Shown here: piece after piece, positions 33,936-42,868 of the stretch
Layout: each line of letters opens with the position of its first letter
Numbering within the stretch: position 1 is the first letter of the stretch
NCBI GenBank assembly: GCA_965116215.1
Contig: OZ220494.1
Location: 1,364,001-1,428,000, forward strand
From: CBDBKL01 sp965116215
GTDB lineage: Bacteria > Bdellovibrionota > Bdellovibrionia > Bdellovibrionales > JAKFYE01
Direction of reading: 5' to 3'
DNA length: 64,000 nucleotides
Position numbers and translations under genes: made by a program
Notes under the pieces: model-generated
Told to the model about the DNA's origin: nothing
Database searches by the model: none
Seen by the model: the letters and a program-made list of their open reading frames with translations, nothing else

Positions 33936-34797
33936 GTTTCGTTATAAGCCTGCAGTAGAAAACGATTTTTATCTTTTTCTTAAAGTGAGTTTTTTGAATC
34001 ACAATGCGTATCTTCTCCGTAGGAAAGAGACGCTTTGTGCCCTTCAAAACTGTTCGAGCTTTAAGGGGAAAATAAAAATTCTTTTTCTCTAGCGTATCTC
34101 TAATCTCTAAAAAGAGTTGCTTTTCTATCTTTAATGGTCTGAGGCCCCATTGAATCTTTATCTCGCTTACACTTTTAGGACCCACCGCAGACGGGATGCA
34201 GATCTTACTTAAGAGCTGTTTGAAATTTCGAAAATTTTAAAGTAAAAGCTCTCTCCTCTCCACCCTTCTCTCTTTAGAATAGAAATCAGAAATTTAGAGA
34301 AATATTTATAGAAATGATAAAGAGCCTATTCGTAAAATTCTATACTCTTGTGACAACCCTTATCCTGTATCAATTCCTCTCATAGTTCCAATAGATAGAA
34401 CATAAGAAAAAGACAGCCCCAGTATCTTTATAAAAAATACTCTAGGCTCAAAAAAGAAATACACACAAGCCACTTAAGGAAGCTTTCCTTAAAGCCTTTT
34501 TGTTCTTTAAAACAAACTAAATTGTGAAGTTTAAAAAAGTCTTATACGAACAAGATTCTTTTTCTGTCAATCTCACTTTTCAAAAAAATTTCAGAAATTA
34601 TACAGCCCATCATTAGCAAAAAATAATAAATAAAATTCTTGCCAAAAAAAAGGTTTTCGATAAATCTACGTCCCTATTTTTTATTTCACTTTTTATTTAC
34701 TTCAAGTACATCAACATATTGATTGTAAAGTAGAGAGTGACACAATGAGCACATATTGAGTCACAGCGGTTATTAATTTTAAAATAATAGGATGGTC
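33936..34797. other. Long non-coding gap between the pilins and the Fis-like gene
   Basis: AT-rich. Two overlapping open stretches on opposite strands (33775-34092 plus; 33871-34185 minus) overlap repeat copy B and are not supported as genes. A terminator-like hairpin is at 34474-34500. The promoter of the Fis-like gene is expected near 34700-34780; no clear hexamers identified. Confidence 0.4.
34474..34500 (+). terminator. Orphan terminator-like hairpin
   Basis: TTAAGGAA (34474-34481) and TTCCTTAA (34485-34492) form a perfect stem with a 3-base loop, followed by AGCCTTTTTG. No gene lies upstream for more than 800 bases, so it may end an unannotated small RNA or a long pilin-region transcript. 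Confidence 0.4.
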
Positions 34798-35085
34798 ATG
34801 GAAACAAATACAGAACACCTTTTTGTCGCTAATTTAAAATCTGTCAGTCTTGAAAACTTAATTAGAAAAAAACTTGAAGTCCTCTTCGACAATCAGCACT
34901 CAGAGCCTTCAGTGGATCTCAATGGTCTTTATGGCCTTGTGATGGAACAAGTGGAAAAGCCTCTCATTGAACTCTCTCTTAGAAATCATAAAGGAAATCA
35001 AGTGCGAACGGCCAAGATGCTCGGTATTAATAGAAATACACTAAAGAAAAAAATCGACACCTACGATATCAAGTTCAAAAACTAG
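34798..35085 (+). CDS. Fis-family nucleoid/regulatory protein
   Basis: 95 residues from ATG 34798; the ATG six bases upstream overlaps the AGGA ribosome site and is less likely. Residues about 44-90 (LYGLVMEQVEKPLIELSLRN, KGNQVRTAKMLGINRNTLKK) match E. coli Fis LYELVLAEVEQPLLDM / GNQTRAALMMGINRGTLRK closely, including the helix-turn-helix. Total length is also that of Fis (98). It is a stand-alone Fis, not a fragment of an NtrC-type activator. Fis bends DNA and regulates ribosomal, origin and virulence loci; the targets here are unknown. Confidence 0.85.
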   Translation: METNTEHLFVANLKSVSLENLIRKKLEVLFDNQHSEPSVDLNGLYGLVMEQVEKPLIELSLRNHKGNQVRTAKMLGINRNTLKKKIDTYDIKFKN

Positions 35086-35199
35086 TCTCACAAAACACTT
35101 CAATAACACCATTCATTCGTTTTGTCTTTGGACTTCCAATAAGAAGTCTTTAAGAGACTTTCCCCTAGTGCGTAGTGCAAATCTTTTTCATATGAGGCT

Positions 35200-35397
35200 T
35201 TAAGACAGATCTGCCTTTGCTTTGATAAGCACGTCCTTCATATATAAAGACAAAATTTTCCTAAAGTCTTCTAAAGTCACATTCTCTGATGAAATCCCCG
35301 CCCGATGAGCCAAAGTCCTCAATTCTTTCACAACAAGCTCTTCTGGTAAACCCGTCGAGCAAGATAACCTCTTTATAAGATCTAAACCCTTTTCCAT
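35200..35397 (-). CDS. Small conserved-looking hypothetical protein (65 aa)
   Basis: MEKGLDLIKRLSCSTGLPEE, then LVVKELRTLAHRAGISSENV and TLEDFRKILSLYMKDVLIKA: two or three amphipathic helices with no signal peptide. GAGAGGGG sits directly before ATG, closer than usual. The amino-acid pattern is protein-like, and the gene fills the gap convergent to the Fis-like gene. Family not recognised. Confidence 0.55.
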   Translation of the reverse strand: MEKGLDLIKRLSCSTGLPEELVVKELRTLAHRAGISSENVTLEDFRKILSLYMKDVLIKAKADLS

Positions 35398-35594
35398 CCC
35401 CTCTCATTTAAACAAAGAGTCTTCAAAACCAACAACCCTCTTTTAAAACCTCTAGACCTACGGCCCCCTCAGTGGAAACTAGGGTTGTGGATAAGATTGT
35501 GTATATCTTTGACGCTCATATCCACTTTCTTTCCATTGCCATTCTGAATGAGATAAAGTTAAAAAGTTTTAAGAAAATAAAAAGGAGAGACCTT

Positions 35595-36359
35595 TTGAAT
35601 CTTTACGTCTGCATTAAACAGGTTCCAGATACAGAAACTAAAATTCAACTCTCTGAAGAAAAAACACTTCAAACATCAAACATCAAATGGATCATCAATC
35701 CCTATGATGAATACGCCCTAGAAGAAGCTCTTTTACTGAAGGCCCAAAAAGAAAACTGCACCGTGACAGTCATAGCTTTAGGACCCAAAGAGCGCATTAC
35801 AGAATCTTTGAGAACAGCCCTAGCTATTGGAGCAGATGCCGCCATTGCCATTGACGCCCCAGAGACCCTAGACGCCAATTCCACAGCCAAAGCCCTCGCC
35901 CACTGTATCCAGCAAAAACCCAGCCCCTCTATAATCTACACGGGCAAGCTGGCCATTGACGACAACGGCCTGGCCGTGACACAAATGCTGGCAGAGTATC
36001 TCAACGCCTCCCATGTCACAAACGCCATAAAAATTAAATATTCAGACCACAAAACCTCTGTTCATAGAGAAATTGAAGGGGGATCTCAAGAGTTGATCGA
36101 TATAACCTATCCAGCCGTTATTGGAGTCAACAAAGGCATTAACACTCCTCGATACGCCACCCTCCAAGGCATTATGAAAGCTAAGAAAAAAACCATCGAA
36201 CACTTCCCCATAGAAATCAATAAGAGCGACCTCAAAATCGAACTGAAAAACTACCAGCTCCCCAAAGAAAGACCCCCTGTTCAAATGATTCAAGGAGACG
36301 TGACCTCACAAGCTATTGAACTCTTCAGGCTCCTCAGAGAAGAGAGTAAAGTCATCTAG
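35595..36359 (+). CDS. etfB: Electron transfer flavoprotein beta subunit
   Basis: EtfB binds AMP and with EtfA (FAD) carries electrons from acyl-CoA and other dehydrogenases to the quinone pool via ETF-QO. I place the start at TTG 35595, five bases after AAGGAGA, giving 254 residues (family normal) beginning M-NLYVCIKQVPDTETKI; the 41 codons upstream have no family similarity. Signature regions are NPYDEYALEEALLLKAQ, ALAIGADAAIAI and GKLAIDDNGLAVTQMLAEYL. etfA follows 90 bases on. Confidence 0.93.
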   Translation: MNLYVCIKQVPDTETKIQLSEEKTLQTSNIKWIINPYDEYALEEALLLKAQKENCTVTVIALGPKERITESLRTALAIGADAAIAIDAPETLDANSTAKALAHCIQQKPSPSIIYTGKLAIDDNGLAVTQMLAEYLNASHVTNAIKIKYSDHKTSVHREIEGGSQELIDITYPAVIGVNKGINTPRYATLQGIMKAKKKTIEHFPIEINKSDLKIELKNYQLPKERPPVQMIQGDVTSQAIELFRLLREESKVI

Positions 36360-36449
36360 GACCCACACACATGAACTATAAGAAACACACCACCTTTACC
36401 ATACAGCTCAATACTCAAAGCTATAAAAGTTTTTATAGGAGAATCTGAC

Positions 36450-37406
36450 ATGTCAAATATCATTATTTTTGTTGAACACACTCAGGGACACATTAAAAAT
36501 TCCTCTCTGGAGTTATTAACCGCAGCTCCCAACTTCACGGCTATTGCTCTCGGACCAGAGAGCCAAAAAATAACTCCCCTTTTAGGGCAATATGGTGCGC
36601 ACACTGTCTACCTCTCTGAAGATCCTGCGTTTCAAAATTACAATTCACAACTCTACGCTGAAGCTCTCTCTCACATCATCCTCTCTGAAAAACCCTCCCT
36701 TGTTCTGGCCTCTGGAAGCTCTCTGACAACAGACCTCTTCCCCAGAGTGGCTGTCAAAACACAATCTGGATACGTTGGAGACAGTATCAGTTTAGATTTA
36801 AACCATGAAACATTGGATATCAGAAAACCTCTCTATGCAGGAAAATGTTCCGCACAAGTTCATTTCAAAAATTGCACAACAAAAATAGTCCTCATGCGCC
36901 CCAACCAACTCCCTATTAAAAAAACAACAGAAAATAAAACATCAACTATTAAATCCATCCCTACACCGCAACTCGACCTTCATACTCAAGTCACCAATGT
37001 CATAAAAGGCACCGTAAAAAAAATGGATTTAACAGAGGCCAATATCATTGTCTCTGGAGGACGGGGATTAAAAGGTCCTGAAAATTTTAAAATGATCGAG
37101 CAATTAGCAGAGACATTGGGAGCCACCGTCGGTGCCTCACGTGCTGTTGTGGACGCAGGCTGGGTCCCACACTCCATGCAGGTGGGACAAACTGGTAAAA
37201 CCGTTGCCCCCTCCTTATATATTGCCATAGGAATCTCCGGTGCCATCCAACACCTGGCCGGAATGAGTTCCAGCAAAGTTATCGTAGCTGTCAACAAAGA
37301 CCCCGAAGCCCCTATATTTAAAAAAGCCACCTATGGGATTGTGGGTGATGCCTTTCAAGTTGTCCCACAGCTCACAAAAGAATTTAAAAAAAGACTTCAA
37401 CCTTAA
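36450..37406 (+). CDS. etfA: Electron transfer flavoprotein alpha subunit
   Basis: 318 residues, normal length, with GGAG before ATG. The FAD-binding C-terminal domain is complete: VSGGRGLKGPENFKMIEQLA, VGASRAVVDAGWVPHSMQVG, GQTGKTVAPSLYIAIGISGA, IQHLAGMSSSKVIVAVNKDP and EAPIFKKATYGIVGD. Pairs with etfB upstream as one transcription unit. Confidence 0.96.
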   Translation: MSNIIIFVEHTQGHIKNSSLELLTAAPNFTAIALGPESQKITPLLGQYGAHTVYLSEDPAFQNYNSQLYAEALSHIILSEKPSLVLASGSSLTTDLFPRVAVKTQSGYVGDSISLDLNHETLDIRKPLYAGKCSAQVHFKNCTTKIVLMRPNQLPIKKTTENKTSTIKSIPTPQLDLHTQVTNVIKGTVKKMDLTEANIIVSGGRGLKGPENFKMIEQLAETLGATVGASRAVVDAGWVPHSMQVGQTGKTVAPSLYIAIGISGAIQHLAGMSSSKVIVAVNKDPEAPIFKKATYGIVGDAFQVVPQLTKEFKKRLQP

Positions 37407-37534
37407 GTCTAGAAAAAGACCAAACAAAATAACACCAAAGTATATACAGACCTTATCCAAAAAAACACAGATCTTTGAAACGTCTAGCCAAACTACATTT
37501 TACTCTTTAATATTAAAAGTTAAAGAGGTGACCT

Positions 37535-38347
37535 GTGAAACAATTTTTATTTGCTCTGATTATTTTATCTTATCATACAACAGCTTCTGCTGTTGTTCTT
37601 GCCGAAGTGGGATCAGAAAAAATCACTCTTAGAGAATTTAATCAAGAATATGAAAAGGTTTTAAAAAACACACCCATCAACCCACCCTCTCGAAGACTTT
37701 TTCTGGAAGATATGATTCGCTTAGAACTCGGAGTGCAAGAGGCAAAAAGAAAAAAGCTAGAAAATGACAGTATTGTTCAAGAACAGTTTAAACATGTGCT
37801 CTATCGAGCTCTTTTAGAAAAGGAAGTTGGAACTCAAGCGAGTGCTATCTCTGTCTCCACAAAGGAGTTAAGAGCACATTATCGTAAAAACCCTGAAATT
37901 CGTACAAGTCACATTCTTATCGGGCTCAAATCCGGTGCCACCAAAAAGGAACGTCTTGCAGCCAGAAAAAGGGCTCAGGAAATCTACACCAAGGTGAAAA
38001 AAAGCCGCCGCCCCTTTGAAGAGCTTGTTAAACTCTACACCGATGACGTCCAGACAAAGCCACGGGGGGGAGACCTCGGATGGCAGACACGTCTCACTCT
38101 TGTTCCACAATATTATAAAGCCGCCATAAGACTTAAAGTAGGACAGATTACAGGTATTGTAGAAAGTAAATTTGGATTTCATATTCTCAAGCTCATAGGA
38201 CGCAAAAGTTTTAAAAATGCCGATAGAGTCAAAGTAAGAGCACAGGTTTTTGACAAGAAGAGAAAACGATTATTTGATGCCTACTTTAAATCCTTAAAAA
38301 AGAAATATAAGGTCAAAAAAAATCTAAAAGCTCTTTTGAAAAAATAA
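37535..38347 (+). CDS. Periplasmic parvulin-type peptidyl-prolyl isomerase
   Basis: 270 residues from GTG 37535 with AGAGGTGA upstream. MKQFLFALIILSYHTTASAV is a cleavable signal peptide. A helical N-terminal part (FNQEYEKVLKNTPINPPSRR) is followed by one rotamase domain: IRTSHILIGLKSGATKKERL, RRPFEELVKLYTDD, GGDLGWQTR and KFGFHILKLIGR. First of three consecutive genes of this class, suggesting a dedicated outer-membrane-protein folding cluster. Confidence 0.9.
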   Translation: MKQFLFALIILSYHTTASAVVLAEVGSEKITLREFNQEYEKVLKNTPINPPSRRLFLEDMIRLELGVQEAKRKKLENDSIVQEQFKHVLYRALLEKEVGTQASAISVSTKELRAHYRKNPEIRTSHILIGLKSGATKKERLAARKRAQEIYTKVKKSRRPFEELVKLYTDDVQTKPRGGDLGWQTRLTLVPQYYKAAIRLKVGQITGIVESKFGFHILKLIGRKSFKNADRVKVRAQVFDKKRKRLFDAYFKSLKKKYKVKKNLKALLKK

Positions 38348-38505
38348 CCCCTTCCTTGCTTTTTTATTCATAAACAATTAAAAAAATTCTGATAGGTCTA
38401 TTCCAGGAGTTGATTTAAGTATATGGTATGGTCGGAAAGAGAAAAGAAGCCTATCCATCAAAAGAGAGGGCCCAGTAAATACGTTTTAAAAAAGGGATTG
38501 ATGTC

Positions 38506-39471
38506 ATGAAACGCATCATTTTTTTTATATGTCTTATCGGTCTATTGGGTGGGCTTATCCCCTTGGGAGTTCATCTTTTTAAAACAAATAAACTCGAAGA
38601 ACGCCCTGTTATTCGTGTCAATGATCTCTCCCTTTCCCTTCAAGAATTTGCCTTCCTTTTAGCAGCCCAAATAAAACATTTTGATCCCCTATCTATCAAA
38701 AATAGAGAAATCATCCAACACCTCAAAAATCAAGTGAGTCAAAACTATATACACAAGGCCCTTGCTCACTCTTTTCTAAAACGCCAGAACATGGATATCA
38801 CTTCAAAAGACATCACCCATTACAAAAAAACCATTGCACAAAACTACCCCGATTCTCTATCACTCAAACAGGCCCTTATAGAACAGGGCCTAGATTATCA
38901 AACATGGGAAAGGCAACTCAGCCTTACCATCTCAGAAAGACGGGTGATTGAATTTCTTTCAAAACAACTGGACTCCCCATCTGAAAAAGAAATGAGATCC
39001 TACTACAAAACACATAAAGAGACTTTTAAACAGCCCGAACGAGTCAAAATTCACCAAACCATACTCAAAACAAAAGATGATGCAATGCGAATTCGTCCTT
39101 TTTTTAAACGAAGCTCTGCCGCCTTTAAAAAAATAGCTTCCAAATACTCGATCATTCCAGAGCCACTCTCTTATCAATGGGTCGAAAGGGATGGACCAGA
39201 GGTCTATCAATCCGCCTTTTCTATACCCGTAGGAAGAATCAGCCCCGTACTCAAATCCGACCTCGGTTATCATGTTTTCAAAGTACTTAAAAAAGAAAGG
39301 GAATCTTCATTGAAATTTCCCAAAGTGAAAGATAGAATCCGCACAGCTATTTTAGAAAAGCGTCAACAAGCTGTGTACGTTGCATGGTTAGAGGAAGAAA
39401 TACAGACCTCACGGATATATAAAGATAATATGTTAATTGCTGCAGTACAGGTAGAGCTGTTAAGGAACTAA
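38506..39471 (+). CDS. SurA/PpiD-like periplasmic chaperone with divergent rotamase domain
   Basis: 321 residues. MKRIIFFICLIGLLGGLIPL is an N-terminal signal or membrane anchor. Residues about 30-150 form the SurA-type helical chaperone core (NDLSLSLQEFAFLLAAQIKH). A rotamase-like domain follows (FKQPERVKIHQTILKTKDDA, then SIPVGRISPVLKSDLGYHVF) but lacks the usual histidine-bearing SHIL motif, so isomerase activity is doubtful. Its TAA overlaps the ATG of the surA gene by one base (TAATG). Confidence 0.82.
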   Translation: MKRIIFFICLIGLLGGLIPLGVHLFKTNKLEERPVIRVNDLSLSLQEFAFLLAAQIKHFDPLSIKNREIIQHLKNQVSQNYIHKALAHSFLKRQNMDITSKDITHYKKTIAQNYPDSLSLKQALIEQGLDYQTWERQLSLTISERRVIEFLSKQLDSPSEKEMRSYYKTHKETFKQPERVKIHQTILKTKDDAMRIRPFFKRSSAAFKKIASKYSIIPEPLSYQWVERDGPEVYQSAFSIPVGRISPVLKSDLGYHVFKVLKKERESSLKFPKVKDRIRTAILEKRQQAVYVAWLEEEIQTSRIYKDNMLIAAVQVELLRN

Positions 39472-40436
39472 TGAAAAATCTCATCATCATCATAGCATTA
39501 GCATTAACCCCCCAATTTCTTTCAGGCCAGCTTATAGATTACGTGGTTGCCACTGTTAATGGTGAACTCATCACGGCATCTGATTTAACGGCCTTTAAAA
39601 AACAATTCAAAAGGGGAGTGTTTGCTAACGATTTAACAATAAAAAGCCAGAATATAAAAAATAGAAAAAACCTTTTAGAAGCTCTTATCCATCAAAAGAT
39701 TCTTGACTCCGAAGTCAAAAAACAAAATCTCACTATTTCTCCGGATCGCATCAATGCAGAAATGAAATTGTTAGCTAAAAACAACAATATGACTCAAAAA
39801 CAATTTAAGAAATTCTTAAAGAAACGAGGATTTCAACTGCCTGAATATAAAAATTTTCTTAAACAACAATTGGAAAGACAGGCCCTTATTGAAAAGTTCA
39901 TATCTCCCAAGATCAAAATTTCTGAAAGTGACATTACCTCTTATTATATCGAACACTACGGAACAGGAAAAAATGAAACCTTTGAGTACCGCATAGCACA
40001 TATCCTCTTTCTTCCAAAGAGAGGCAATGTTAAGGCGGCTAAAGCTCGCTCTCTCGCAGTCCTCAAAAAACTCAAGTCTGGAGAAAAATCTTTTAGTGAG
40101 CTTGCTGCACAATACAGTGAAGATCCCACCTTTTCCCCTGGTTCTGGAGGACTTTTAGGAGAATTTAAATCTGGAGAAGCTCTACCCGCTATTGATAAAA
40201 CCATACGCTCAATGCGAGCCTATCAAACCTCTGACATCGTCCGATCTCAAGTGGGATTTCATATTCTCAAACTTCTTAATAAGAAAATTGTCTCATCTCC
40301 TAAGTTTGAAAAAGAAAAACCTCATCTTCGAAAAATGCTCTATCAAAAATCTCTAGAACAACATTTTTCCCTCTGGCTACAAGAAAAAAAATCTGACTCC
40401 TTTATACATATTAATAAACAACCTTCAAAATCTTAA
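39471..40436 (+). CDS. surA: SurA-type peptidyl-prolyl isomerase/chaperone
   Basis: 321 residues with a signal peptide (MKNLIIIIALALTPQFLSG). The N-terminal domain opens IDYVVATVNGELITASDL, the SurA hallmark, and a single parvulin domain follows: EYRIAHILFLPKRG, FSELAAQYSEDPT, GSGGLLGEFKSGEALPAIDK and VGFHILKLL. E. coli SurA has two rotamase domains; here there is one, as in many other phyla. It escorts outer-membrane proteins. pdxA follows, as surA-pdxA does in E. coli. Confidence 0.88.
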   Translation: MKNLIIIIALALTPQFLSGQLIDYVVATVNGELITASDLTAFKKQFKRGVFANDLTIKSQNIKNRKNLLEALIHQKILDSEVKKQNLTISPDRINAEMKLLAKNNNMTQKQFKKFLKKRGFQLPEYKNFLKQQLERQALIEKFISPKIKISESDITSYYIEHYGTGKNETFEYRIAHILFLPKRGNVKAAKARSLAVLKKLKSGEKSFSELAAQYSEDPTFSPGSGGLLGEFKSGEALPAIDKTIRSMRAYQTSDIVRSQVGFHILKLLNKKIVSSPKFEKEKPHLRKMLYQKSLEQHFSLWLQEKKSDSFIHINKQPSKS

Positions 40437-40498
40437 AAACATGAAACAACAGACTCAACAATTCAACATTAATGGAGAACAAGAGGAGTTCTTCTTCT

Positions 40499-41470
40499 GT
40501 GACCAATAAACTCATCAAAATTATGATAACAACAGGCGATACTGATGGCATTGGTACAGAAATTGTTTCAAATGCTTTAGCTAAAATAAAACCAAAGAAA
40601 AATGTTTCTTTTTACCTTTGGAGATCCCCACAAACACCCAAGGCACATTTAAAAAAAATCGACTCAGTCTTTCAACGTATCACTGTACGCTCGTGGCCAG
40701 AAACCCTTTCTTACAATAAACTGAAATACAAACACCTTATAGATATAAACTCCAACCTTCCTCCCGCTAAATGGGTAGAAATGACAGCAAAGCTTGGACA
40801 ACTCCAGCAAATCCAAGCCTTGGTCACAGCCCCTATGTCTAAAATCCAAATACAAAATGCAAAAATGAAAGACTTAGGTCATACAGATATTTTACGCCGA
40901 GTCACTAAATCCGGCCCTCTCTACATGGGATTTTTAGGAAAAAAATTTAGTGTTATTTTATTAAGCGATCATATTCCGATAAAAAATGTTTCTAAAAACA
41001 CAACTCTCTTCTCTATTGAAAATGGAATATCTGCAGCAAGAGTTCTTCGTAGTCTAATGAATAAAAAACAGGGACGAAAACCCATTTGTCTCTTAGGACT
41101 AAATCCTCACGCCGGAGAACAAGGTCTCATTGGAGAAGAGGAAAAACAACTTCACACTATTGTAACAAAAAAACAAAAAGACCTTATCGGGCCCCTGAGT
41201 GCCGATACAGCTTTTCTACCAAAAAATATCAACCGTTTCAGTGTCTTTATAGCCAACTATCACGATCAAGGATTAATTCCTTTTAAAACACTACACGGAC
41301 AAAAAAACTCTGTGCATATAACTATCGGACTTCCATTTATTCGAACCAGTGTCGATCACGGCACAGCAAAAGATATATTTGGTAAAAAACAAGCCGATTT
41401 TAGCTCCATGTATAAAGCCCTTAAATATGCTCTTCACCTGACACAACAAGAAAAAAGTTTACGTCTATAA
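40499..41470 (+). CDS. pdxA: 4-hydroxythreonine-4-phosphate dehydrogenase
   Basis: PdxA oxidises 4-phosphohydroxy-L-threonine in the DXP-dependent pyridoxal phosphate pathway. I use GTG 40499 (AGAGGAG ten bases upstream) for 323 residues; an in-frame ATG at 40472 would add nine residues but has no ribosome site. The three metal-binding histidines are in GHTDILRR, NPHAGEQGLIGE and YHDQGLIPFKTL; the end has IGLPFIRTSVDHGTAKDI. The segment around residues 60-100 is somewhat shorter than in E. coli. Confidence 0.93.
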   Translation: MTNKLIKIMITTGDTDGIGTEIVSNALAKIKPKKNVSFYLWRSPQTPKAHLKKIDSVFQRITVRSWPETLSYNKLKYKHLIDINSNLPPAKWVEMTAKLGQLQQIQALVTAPMSKIQIQNAKMKDLGHTDILRRVTKSGPLYMGFLGKKFSVILLSDHIPIKNVSKNTTLFSIENGISAARVLRSLMNKKQGRKPICLLGLNPHAGEQGLIGEEEKQLHTIVTKKQKDLIGPLSADTAFLPKNINRFSVFIANYHDQGLIPFKTLHGQKNSVHITIGLPFIRTSVDHGTAKDIFGKKQADFSSMYKALKYALHLTQQEKSLRL

Positions 41471-41495
41471 TCAATCAAAGAAATAGAGAGGAAAA

Positions 41496-42866
41496 ATGAT
41501 AAACCCTATAATTTTTCGTGAATATGACATTCGAGGGATTGTAGATTCTGATTTTAATCAAGACTTTGCCTATCAACTCGGAAGGGCTTTTTGTGAATAC
41601 ATCTATTCCTTGGGCCAATCCCCCCCTCTTCAAATAACAGTCGGTCATGATGCACGCTTATCCAGCCCCTTACTCACCAAACATTTAGAAAAAGGGCTCT
41701 CTGACTCCGGAGCAAAAGTTCTACATTTAGGTTTGATAACAACACCTATCTCTTATTACTCCACATTTGCTCTTGAAAATATTGATGGATCCATTATGGT
41801 CACAGGCAGTCACAACCCACCAAACTATAACGGTTTTAAAATCTCTGTTGGCCAATCCACACTCTTTGGAAAAAATATTCAAGATCTTCGAGATATCATT
41901 GAGAAAAATCAATACACTTCTCAACCTAAAGGAAGTATTCAGCCTTTTAATATTTTTCCCCATTATATAAAAAGATACACAGAAGAGTTTCAATACATAG
42001 ATCCCATCCCCGTCGTTTTTGACTGTGGAAACGGAACAGCAGGTTGTATTCTCAGACAGCTCTGTGAGTCTATAGGTCTTAAACCACATATTTTATTTGA
42101 AAAACCAGATGGCACTTTTCCAAACCATCATCCAGACCCTACAGTGGAGTCCAATCTGATCTCCCTTCGAAAAAAAGTGAAAGACTGTAAGGCCATGATT
42201 GGAATAGGATTTGATGGAGATGCTGATAGAATTGGAGTTGTCGATAATCACGGACGTATGATTTTAGGTGATGAACTCATTATACTATTTAGCAGAGACA
42301 TTTTATCAAAAACTCCAGGACAACATATTGTAGGTGACGTCAAATGCTCCGATAAAATGTATGCAGATATTAAAAAACACAACGGCCAACCTCTCATGTG
42401 GAAAACAGGACACAGCTTAATAAAACAAAAGATAAAAGACATCTCTGCCCCACTAGGTGGAGAACTCAGTGGCCATATTTTTTTCTCTGATCGTAACTAT
42501 GGATATGACGATGCTATATACGCCGGAATGAGACTCATTGAAATCGTCTCAAAAACTAAAAAATCCATTGGTGAACTTCTTTCTGACCTTCCTCACAGCT
42601 TTAGCACTCCAGAAATTAGAATACAGACAGAAGAAGAAAAAACATCTTCGATTGTAAAACAACTTATTCAAAAATACTCTAATTCCAGCCCTGCGTATAA
42701 AGTCAATTTAATGGATGGTGTCCGCATCAGTTTTAAAAACGGATGGGCCCTAGCAAGGGCCTCTAATACACAACCTGTTATTGTTCTTAGATTTGAGGCC
42801 GACACACAAGAGAATTTAGAAAAAATACGTAGAGAAATTGAAGATTTTGTTAAAGAGAGATTATAA
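41496..42866 (+). CDS. Phosphomannomutase/phosphoglucomutase (AlgC-like)
   Basis: 456 residues, four-domain alpha-D-phosphohexomutase. The active-site phosphoserine is Ser105 in MVTGSHNPPNYNGFK, the Mg2+ loop is GFDGDADRIGVVD at about 237, the sugar-specificity loop is GGELSGHIFFSDR, and the phosphate site is in RASNTQPVIVLRFEA. The GSHNPP form and overall pattern are closest to AlgC/ManB enzymes, which make precursors for LPS and exopolysaccharide. GAGAGGAAAA precedes ATG. Confidence 0.92.
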   Translation: MINPIIFREYDIRGIVDSDFNQDFAYQLGRAFCEYIYSLGQSPPLQITVGHDARLSSPLLTKHLEKGLSDSGAKVLHLGLITTPISYYSTFALENIDGSIMVTGSHNPPNYNGFKISVGQSTLFGKNIQDLRDIIEKNQYTSQPKGSIQPFNIFPHYIKRYTEEFQYIDPIPVVFDCGNGTAGCILRQLCESIGLKPHILFEKPDGTFPNHHPDPTVESNLISLRKKVKDCKAMIGIGFDGDADRIGVVDNHGRMILGDELIILFSRDILSKTPGQHIVGDVKCSDKMYADIKKHNGQPLMWKTGHSLIKQKIKDISAPLGGELSGHIFFSDRNYGYDDAIYAGMRLIEIVSKTKKSIGELLSDLPHSFSTPEIRIQTEEEKTSSIVKQLIQKYSNSSPAYKVNLMDGVRISFKNGWALARASNTQPVIVLRFEADTQENLEKIRREIEDFVKERL

Positions 42867-42868
42867 CA

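Noticed and set aside
33871..34185. Minus-strand open frame of 104 codons between the pilins and the Fis-like gene
   Set aside because: It overlaps an equally long plus-strand frame and repeat copy B, has no clear ribosome site and no recognisable motif.
35472..35594. N-terminal extension of EtfB
   Set aside because: Forty-one codons without family similarity; a TTG start with AAGGAGA gives the normal length.
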